Source: CALMEE01 sp041748315 (GTDB lineage Bacteria > Planctomycetota > Planctomycetia > Pirellulales > Pirellulaceae). From it: a stretch of 20,829 nucleotides of DNA. The notes under the pieces are model-generated. The model was not told where the DNA came from, did not search any database, and saw nothing but the letters and a program-made list of their open reading frames with translations. This document shows positions 1 through 5,026 of the stretch, in pieces. How positions within the stretch are numbered: position 1 is the stretch's first letter; every line of letters begins with the position of its first letter. The DNA lies in assembly GCA_041748315.1 (NCBI GenBank), contig JBGTDM010000349.1, positions 1 to 20,829 on the forward strand. Reading direction: 5' to 3'. The position numbers and the translations under genes were made by a program.

Positions 1-6
1 AGTTCG

Positions 7-35
7 ACGGGAATGCCGCCAAGGAACATTCCCGT
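7..35. repeat. Inverted repeat, 9-bp stem, near the left edge
   Basis: ACGGGAATG (7-15) pairs perfectly with CATTCCCGT (27-35) around an 11-base loop. It has no T-run of its own and lies about 22 bases before the better terminator at 58-97. It may be a 3' structure of the same upstream transcript. Confidence 0.4.
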
Positions 36-57
36 TCAATCGGATAATACGAATCGG

Positions 58-97
58 GACCGAATGTCAAGTTGATTTTCGGTCTTTTTGTTTTTTT
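58..97 (+). terminator. Intrinsic terminator of a gene upstream of the window
   Basis: A hairpin with stem GACCGAA (58-64) and TTCGGTC (78-84) encloses a smaller TCA/TGA stem (67-69 with 73-75). A T-run follows at once: five T, one G, seven T. This is the classic layout of a rho-independent terminator reading on the plus strand, so a plus-strand gene probably ends just before the window. Confidence 0.65.
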
Positions 98-458
98 GCC
101 AAAGACGAGAGTTTTGTTTCAAGTTTTTGGAAAAGTTTCTAAAATAACAATGTCCTTGCAGCGCTCAACCGAGTACGATTGAGTGATCGACAGGATGTGC
201 GTTGATCGCACTGAAGTCCTTTCCAGAAGTTGAAGAAGTTGAGTTTCTGTATGGAGGGAGCGTGAATGAGGCTTTGCCTTTAAACCTGCTATTCAACTGA
301 AACAATCAGCAATTTTACACTTGATTTGCACGATGCATCTTGAGAAGGCAACTTGATCGGTTGATCAAGTTGCACCCCACGAGCAGGGATTCAACCAAAC
401 CTCCGGTGTCGGTCAGATATTCGTTTATTGATTCCATTCAATTCTTAGGGGACGACAA
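98..458. other. Intergenic leader before the Lon-domain gene
   Basis: No convincing gene. Contents: an AT-rich stretch with a -10-like TAAAAT at 140-145 but no good -35; a 10-codon reading frame at 150-182 that begins with the same six residues as the downstream gene; and a perfect 11-bp inverted repeat at 348-373. The ribosome binding site of the next gene (AGGGGA, 447-452) closes the region. Confidence 0.6.
348..373. repeat. Perfect 11-bp inverted repeat with 4-base loop upstream of the Lon-domain gene
   Basis: GCAACTTGATC (348-358) and GATCAAGTTGC (363-373) are exact reverse complements around GGTT. The repeat sits 85 bases before the ATG at 459. No T-run follows (ACCCC does), so an operator or an mRNA leader hairpin is as likely as a terminator. 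Confidence 0.6.
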
Positions 459-1166
459 ATGTCGTTGCAGCGTTCCGCATTAGAGATTCCTGATTTTACG
501 GGTATCGTGCGATTGTTCCCGCTTCCAAACCTTGTTTTATTTCCCAATGTCCTGCAGCCACTCCATATTTTTGAGCCTCGCTATCGAAAAATGATGCGTG
601 ATGCATTGGATGGGGACGGCTTGATTGCTATGGCTTTGCTTAAGTCTGAAGGGAGCCCAACGTCGCTTAACAACATCCAAGCTGTCCATAACGTGATCAC
701 AGTTGGCAAAATCATTGCCCACGTTGAATTGGAAGATGGCCGATTTAATCTGTTGCTGAAAGGGATCAGTCGCGCCACAATTATACGGGAAATCGCTACC
801 GAACTACCATTTCGAATGGCCGATGTACATCTACTGTCCGAACCTGAAATCGAGCACTCCGCAGGTCAGAAATTGCAAGATCAACTCGTGGAAAGCTACA
901 TGCAACTTGTCGCTTCAACCACACCCGACGATCAAATTTCAAAAACGATGGTGGAACAGGATTTGCCACTTGGGACACTCGCCGACCTGATTGCATTTTC
1001 TTGTGACTTGGACGTCGCGCAGCAACAAACGATTTTGAACACGATGGATGTGGAGGCGCGTTGTCGTATTTTAATTGAGTATCTCGTGATGCTTTATCGG
1101 CAGTGTTTGCACGCGGACAAAACAACAATGCTTGATGGATTTCCGCCTGCGTTCAGCAGCAATTGA
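459..1166 (+). CDS. Lon substrate-binding (LON/ASB) domain protein, stand-alone
   Basis: A 235-residue protein made almost entirely of the N-terminal substrate-binding domain of Lon protease. The signature is clear: FPLPNLVLFPN at 20-30 followed by PLHIFEPRYRKM at 34-45, the same order as in Lon N-domains and in stand-alone bacterial LON-domain proteins. No AAA+ ATPase or Ser-Lys protease domain follows, so it is not a protease. Members of this family are thought to bind unfolded or specific protein substrates, but the role in bacteria is poorly known. The ATG start is supported by AGGGGA at 447-452. It is followed by 197 bases without a gene and then by the Rdx selenoprotein in the same direction; co-transcription is possible but not shown. 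No signal peptide or membrane segment, so cytoplasmic. Confidence 0.88.
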   Translation: MSLQRSALEIPDFTGIVRLFPLPNLVLFPNVLQPLHIFEPRYRKMMRDALDGDGLIAMALLKSEGSPTSLNNIQAVHNVITVGKIIAHVELEDGRFNLLLKGISRATIIREIATELPFRMADVHLLSEPEIEHSAGQKLQDQLVESYMQLVASTTPDDQISKTMVEQDLPLGTLADLIAFSCDLDVAQQQTILNTMDVEARCRILIEYLVMLYRQCLHADKTTMLDGFPPAFSSN

Positions 1167-1363
1167 AATTGACGGACCTCAAGCAACGGTATGGGGTTGC
1201 AGAGAGATGTCGATTTACTGCGGGTTCGATGATCCGTTGAGTTTTTCTTGAGCACCTTCCTTTTCATGGTTGGTGGAATCCAGATTCTGGTGATTTTCGT
1301 TTCGCGGAAACACGTCTAAAATTATGCCGTTGTGGGCAACAGTAAACCCCTGGAGAAGACCAA

Positions 1364-1612
1364 ATGAAAATCTCGATCGAGTATTGTGGCCAGTGAAATT
1401 ATCTTCCGCAGGCTTCCAGTTTGGCGGCCGATATTCAAAACCAATTTGGCATTGAAGCCGAATTGATTCGGGGAGGGGGAGGGGTTTTCGATGTTAACAC
1501 TGACGGGCATTTGCTGTTTTCCAAGCAACAAGCGGGAAGATTTCCAGAAAGCCAGGAGATCATCGACATTCTCGCTTCGCTCAATGTTGATTCAAACGAA
1601 GAGAGAATCTGA
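1364..1612 (+). CDS. SelW-like Rdx-family selenoprotein (CxxU), Sec encoded by TGA at 1394-1396
   Basis: Reading from ATG 1364 (GGAG at 1352-1355 as ribosome binding site) gives an 82-residue protein if the TGA at codon 11 is read as selenocysteine. The N-terminus is a beta strand leading into C8-G-Q-U11, the CxxU/CxxC redox motif of the SelT/SelW/SelH (Rdx) thioredoxin-like family. The rest keeps the family pattern: a helix (SSLAADIQNQFG), then GGGGVFDVNTDG, LLFSK and GRFPESQEI, in correct order and spacing. Length matches bacterial SelW-like proteins (about 80-100). TGA falls exactly where relatives carry the second Cys, and the frame is otherwise open to TGA 1610-1612. A hairpin after the codon fits a bacterial SECIS. 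Likely a small cytoplasmic thiol/selenol oxidoreductase; its substrate is unknown. The stop overlaps the next gene's ATG by one base. Alternative: a TGY-to-TGA mutation or sequencing error in a Cys version. Confidence 0.85.
1400..1433 (+). promoter_or_regulatory. Candidate bacterial SECIS element within the Rdx selenoprotein coding region
   Basis: Immediately 3' of the TGA (1394-1396) the RNA can fold as: TATC (1400-1403) with GATA (1430-1433); a 2x2 internal loop; CCGC (1406-1409) with GCGG (1424-1427); a bulged G1423; then A1410-U1422. This leaves an apical loop that begins GG, about 14 bases after the TGA. G-U pairs could shorten the loop further. Known bacterial SECIS elements are hairpins directly downstream of UGA with a G near the start of the apical loop, bound by SelB. 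This pairing was made by eye and no folding energy was computed. Confidence 0.5.
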
Positions 1613-2211
1613 TGCCTGATTGGTTGGTCGAGCTATGGTTGCCGATTCTCGTTTCGGGTGGAGCCTTGTTCTTTACCAGCTATGTGTTACGGATGATTTT
1701 GCCTTTGCACACGCAGGATCGAACCCAACTGAATGAAGAGCGTGAATTCATCGAATTCCTGGTTAGTCAGAAGATACAACCTGGCAACTACGCATTTCCT
1801 CATCCTGCGACGAACAACCCCCTAGGCGAAAGCAACTTCGATAAGCGGTTTTCCATCGGTCCACGGGGACTGATCGATGTGTATGACTTTCCAAATGTCG
1901 GCGTTAATTTGTTTTTAACGTTACTCTACTTTGTCATCACGACAGCACTGATTGCCTTTGCTTGCTCGGAGGCGTTTTGGGGTTGGGATCCATCGGCAAT
2001 TACGTTTTGGCGAATATTTCGTGTCATCAGCCTGATCAGCCTGATGACACACACGAGTGCACTGATCATGCATGGGATCTGGTTTCGTCGGCATTTGATT
2101 GCAGATTGCACTGACGGTCTTATCTATGGTGCAATAACTGGTTTCATTTTCGCCTGGTTTCATGCTTGCGGCTGGGGTGTTTTCGGCGGGGTTGGTGTCG
2201 CAACCGGTTAG
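1612..2211 (+). CDS. Four-segment membrane protein coupled to the selenoprotein gene
   Basis: I do not recognise a named family. The 199-residue protein has four hydrophobic segments at about 6-30, 97-119, 134-157 and 168-186. A hydrophilic stretch (31-95) between the first two contains charged and Pro/Asn-rich sequence. Cysteines lie at 118, 166 and 186, all in or near membrane segments. The ATG shares its A with the TGA of the selenoprotein gene (overlap 1610-1614), and a purine-rich stretch (GAAGAGAGAA) lies before it. Translational coupling is therefore likely, suggesting the two proteins act together; a membrane redox partner or substrate for the Rdx protein is a possible but untested reading. 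Probably an inner-membrane protein. Confidence 0.8.
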   Translation: MPDWLVELWLPILVSGGALFFTSYVLRMILPLHTQDRTQLNEEREFIEFLVSQKIQPGNYAFPHPATNNPLGESNFDKRFSIGPRGLIDVYDFPNVGVNLFLTLLYFVITTALIAFACSEAFWGWDPSAITFWRIFRVISLISLMTHTSALIMHGIWFRRHLIADCTDGLIYGAITGFIFAWFHACGWGVFGGVGVATG

Positions 2212-2685
2212 ATCGCCTCGTATTCGCTAAGCCATCCCGCTCGCGGAACGATTCGGAAGCCAGGGAATCTTCGGAGATCCAACTCCCAACGAACACATTT
2301 TTAGCAGGGATTGCTCTCCGCTTCTGCATTATGAGAGGATTTGTCGTTCGTGACGCTTGACCTATTAAAATTGCTATTCTCGAGAATCAATTTTAAACCA
2401 TGTTTGAAAAAATCGAGATTTTTAGTCTAATGGGTACTTAAGAAGATTGACGGTGAAACCGGGACCGGTTGCAAACACCAGAGCAGTCTATCGTTCCTTC
2501 GCGCTTTTGGCAGAGAACCTGTGCTTGAGACGCCGCCATTCAACAGCCCATGAATAAGATTTCGAATCTGACGCTCGCGTTTAAACGACATAGAAATCCT
2601 GGAATGAGCGTGGACGAGCACACGAATCCGCGTTGTCGATTGTAGCTTTAGCCGTTTTTGAACAACGAACTTTGACGAGGCATCA
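2212..2685. other. Intergenic region with AT-rich hairpins
   Basis: No gene supported in 474 bases; the short frames here have no binding site or recognisable product. It holds a long imperfect palindrome at 2365-2396 and a small AT-rich hairpin at 2408-2423 (AAAAAT, loop CGAG, ATTTTT). The oleD-like gene follows with GAGG at 2677-2680 before its TTG. Confidence 0.55.
2365..2396. terminator. AT-rich hairpin, possible terminator of the selenoprotein/membrane-protein operon
   Basis: TTAAAATTG (2365-2373) pairs perfectly with CAATTTTAA (2388-2396). After a two-base bulge (CT) the centre is the exact palindrome ATTCTCGAGAAT (2376-2387). That gives 13 base pairs with a TCGA loop. The A-rich and T-rich arms could terminate on either strand. 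It lies about 150 bases after the membrane-protein gene and about 290 before oleD, so an operator is the alternative. Confidence 0.4.
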
Positions 2686-3681
2686 TTGAAAGTACTTGTA
2701 ACCGGTGCGAACGGCTTCGTTGGTTCGCATTTAGTCAAAATGCTACTTGATCACGGTCACGAAGTCCGCGCGTTGGTTCGGCGACGGGATGAATCGCTGG
2801 ATGCAATGAACGTACCAACATTTAATGGCGACATTCGCGATTATATCAGTATTGAACGCGCCTTTGAGAACGTCGAATGCGTCTTCCATGTCGCGGCGGT
2901 TTCGGGAATCTGGGGTTCCTGGAAAAAATACCACACAACCAACACCATCGGAACTCGCAATGTCGTCCAAGCCTGTTTGAATCGAGGCGTGTCCAAGCTG
3001 GTGTATACGAGTTCCCCCAGTGTAACGTTTGATGGGACGCATCAAGTCAACCAGAACGAAATGGCACCCTATCCAAAAAAGTGGCTCTGCCATTATCAGC
3101 ATACCAAGGCTCTGGCTGAGCAACATGTCCTGGATTCAAACGATCAAGCCGATTTGATGACCTGTTCGCTCCGTCCACATCTGATTTGGGGACCTGGCGA
3201 TAGTCACTTGATCCCGCGATTGGTCCATCGCGGACGACTGAAGCAACTTAGGCGAGTTGGCGATGGAACGAATCAAATTGATACAACATACATTGAGAAT
3301 GCAGTATTGGCGCACGTTCAGGCCGCCGAGGCGATGCGACCTGGCTCTCCCGTTTGTGGTTCGGCCTACTTTATCACCAATGGGGATCCGGTCAATTGTT
3401 GGGGATTCATCAACGAACTATTGAGCATCGCAGGTGTTTCGGCAGTTCGAAAAAAGATTTCGTTTTATTGGGCTTGGAGATTGGGTTTGTTGCTGGAAAC
3501 CTATCATGAAATGTTTGGTATCGAAGACGAGCCGCGGATGACGCGCTTCCTTGCAGCTCAGTTGGGCAAGTCCCATTATTTTGATATCGGGCGGGCGAGA
3601 CGTGACTTCGGCTATCAGCCAGTGGTATCAGTCGAAGAAGGTTTAAAAAGACTTGCTGGAACAATAAAAATAGAATCGTAA
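2686..3681 (+). CDS. oleD: OleD-like NAD(P)-dependent 2-alkyl-3-ketoalkanoate reductase (extended SDR, 3-beta-HSD type)
   Basis: 331 residues, the usual size for extended short-chain dehydrogenases. Nucleotide-binding motif TGANGFVG at 6-13; catalytic Tyr137 and Lys141 in CHYQHTKALAEQ; the upstream serine motif YTSSPSVTFDG at 107-117. The SPSVTFDG stretch, the following APYP, LRPHLIWGPGD, RRVGDG...DTTYIENA and the C-terminal TRFLA...SHYFDIGRARRDFGYQP are what I know from OleD, the olefin-pathway reductase that reduces the 2-alkyl-3-ketoacid made by OleA. Start is TTG 2686 with GAGG at 2677-2680, and the first residue lies directly before the Rossmann strand, so a longer start is unlikely. An OleB-like gene lies at 11023-11922; OleA and OleC are not in the window. 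Alternative: a related sterol or hopanoid dehydrogenase (HpnA-like). The family is sure, the OleD assignment fairly sure. Confidence 0.78.
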   Translation: MKVLVTGANGFVGSHLVKMLLDHGHEVRALVRRRDESLDAMNVPTFNGDIRDYISIERAFENVECVFHVAAVSGIWGSWKKYHTTNTIGTRNVVQACLNRGVSKLVYTSSPSVTFDGTHQVNQNEMAPYPKKWLCHYQHTKALAEQHVLDSNDQADLMTCSLRPHLIWGPGDSHLIPRLVHRGRLKQLRRVGDGTNQIDTTYIENAVLAHVQAAEAMRPGSPVCGSAYFITNGDPVNCWGFINELLSIAGVSAVRKKISFYWAWRLGLLLETYHEMFGIEDEPRMTRFLAAQLGKSHYFDIGRARRDFGYQPVVSVEEGLKRLAGTIKIES

Positions 3682-3686
3682 TGATG

Positions 3687-3756
3687 TGTGGAAACCACCC
3701 AACCGAACGTGCGGCAGGGGCTCCATCTGGCAAATTCGCCGTACGGCGAGCCGCAT
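3687..3756. other. Structured, GC-rich intergenic element after oleD
   Basis: Starting six bases after the oleD stop: a small hairpin GTGG-AAA-CCAC (3688-3698), then TGCGGC (3710-3715) pairing with GCCGCA (3750-3755). These enclose the palindrome TCGCCGTACGGCGA (3736-3749). An alternative pairing, GGCTC (3719-3723) with GAGCC (3748-3752), excludes the outer stem. No T-run follows. It may be an mRNA 3' structure or a remnant of a structured RNA. Confidence 0.35.
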
Positions 3757-3820
3757 GACGCAAACAAGTTAATCCAGGTAATTATTGATTTCAGTGATAG
3801 CAATCGACAGGAGCGAAATG

Positions 3821-4975
3821 ATGACTCAGACGCAAGACTGCCGTTCGATTCGAGGCCGATTGGGGTGGTCTATCACCATTTTTGCCGTGACCTTTACCAG
3901 TGTTTGTCTCTTGGACGTTTCGGGCAACGCCATGCAGGAATCCCCCAAACTCGGTGCTGACTTGACCGACCAACAAGTCATTGATTTTGCAAAACTCGTG
4001 CTGAAGGGGATTGATCAGGAGTATCCCAATAAGCCTTCAAATGTGATGATTGATGCCTCCAGTGTTCAATCGCCTCGGCAGATGCATCCGGCATTTTTCG
4101 GAAGCTTTGATTGGCATAGCGCAATTCATGGTCATTGGATGTTAGCTCGACTGTTGAAGCTCTATCCCGATTCCGCCATTGCCCAGGACATTCGCGCAAC
4201 GTTGAATGAACATCTCACGGCGGTCAATTTAGCTAAAGAAGCCGAATACTTTCGAGCAGATCATAATCGAAGTTTTGAACGAATGTATGGCTGGGCCTGG
4301 GCGTTTCGGCTGATCGGTGAGCTGGAGAGCTGGGACGATGAGGATGCCCAGCGTTGGCGAGACCATTTAAGACCCTTGGAGGATATCCTGGTCGAACGCA
4401 CCTTTGATTTTCTTCCCAAACTTACCTATCCAATTCGGACCGGCGTGCATCCGGACACTGCGTTTGCACTTGGTCAAACACTCGATTATGCCAAGATCGT
4501 TGGAAATTCAGAATTGGAGGCACTGGTTATCGGTCGAGCGCGGGACTATTATCTCCATGATCAAAACTATAATTCCGAATATGAACCGTCTGGGGAGGAC
4601 TTTTTCTCGCCCAGCCTTAATGAAGCTGATTTGATGCGGCGAATTCTGCCTCAAGAAGAATATCAGGTTTGGTTGCTCAAATTTCTGCCTAGGTTACAAA
4701 CGGGGGACAGCAGCTTGTTTCGACCGGTCGAAGTCTCCGATGTCACCGATGGCAAGATCGTACATCTGGCAGGTTTGGATTTATCGAGAGCTTGGTGTTT
4801 CCGGGGAATTGCATCGGCTGTTTCCGATTTAGATCTGAAACAACGATTACTTCGGGCTGCTGATGATCATGCCGAAATGGGACTGAAATACGTGTTTAGT
4901 GGTCATTACGAAGGGGAACATTGGCTGGCAACGTTTGCCCTTTACGGTCTGACTGATGTCGGAATCGAGAAATAG
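3821..4975 (+). CDS. Secreted DUF2891 family protein
   Basis: The product matches the DUF2891 family: HPAFFGSFDWHSAIHGHWML near the N-terminus, then MYGWAWAFRLIGELE, YPIRTGVHPDTAFALG, and YEPSGEDFFSPSLNEADLMRR, in the family order. It is rich in conserved His, Trp and Glu and resembles alpha-helical toroid proteins, but no enzymatic role is established. The frame is open from a TTG at 3785, yet AGGAG at 3809-3813 is placed seven bases before the ATG at 3821 (and four before ATG 3818), so I start at 3821 (384 residues). The N-terminus then has basic residues, a hydrophobic run (WSITIFAVTFTSVCLL) and a small-residue site (SGNA), that is, a signal peptide. Probably periplasmic or exported. Convergent with the hydrolase gene that ends at 5027. 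Confidence 0.85.
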   Translation: MTQTQDCRSIRGRLGWSITIFAVTFTSVCLLDVSGNAMQESPKLGADLTDQQVIDFAKLVLKGIDQEYPNKPSNVMIDASSVQSPRQMHPAFFGSFDWHSAIHGHWMLARLLKLYPDSAIAQDIRATLNEHLTAVNLAKEAEYFRADHNRSFERMYGWAWAFRLIGELESWDDEDAQRWRDHLRPLEDILVERTFDFLPKLTYPIRTGVHPDTAFALGQTLDYAKIVGNSELEALVIGRARDYYLHDQNYNSEYEPSGEDFFSPSLNEADLMRRILPQEEYQVWLLKFLPRLQTGDSSLFRPVEVSDVTDGKIVHLAGLDLSRAWCFRGIASAVSDLDLKQRLLRAADDHAEMGLKYVFSGHYEGEHWLATFALYGLTDVGIEK

Positions 4976-4991
4976 GTAACCGCCGCAAAAT

Positions 4992-5017
4992 CGTTGTGCG
5001 TCAACGTTGTGCGTCAA
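4992..5017. repeat. Tandem 13-bp direct repeat between convergent genes
   Basis: CGTTGTGCGTCAA occurs twice head to tail (4992-5004 and 5005-5017). Each copy, with the next base or two, can form a CGTTG/CAACG mini-hairpin around TGCGT. It fills most of the 51-base gap between the stop codons at 4975 and 5027. Confidence 0.7.
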
Positions 5018-5026
5018 CGCTCCGAA

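Noticed and set aside
1421..1612. A 63-codon gene starting at TTG 1421
   Set aside because: It is the C-terminal part of the Rdx selenoprotein. It has no binding site before the TTG and would lack the redox motif and first strand of the fold.
2686..3681. HpnA (hopanoid-associated sugar epimerase) as the identity of the reductase
   Set aside because: Same superfamily, but no hopanoid gene is nearby, and the SPSVTFDG and SHYFDIGRARRDFGY patterns fit OleD better. Kept as an alternative only.
3785..3820. The TTG 3785 start for the DUF2891 protein
   Set aside because: AGGAG at 3809-3813 points to ATG 3818 or 3821, and the shorter form has a normal signal peptide.
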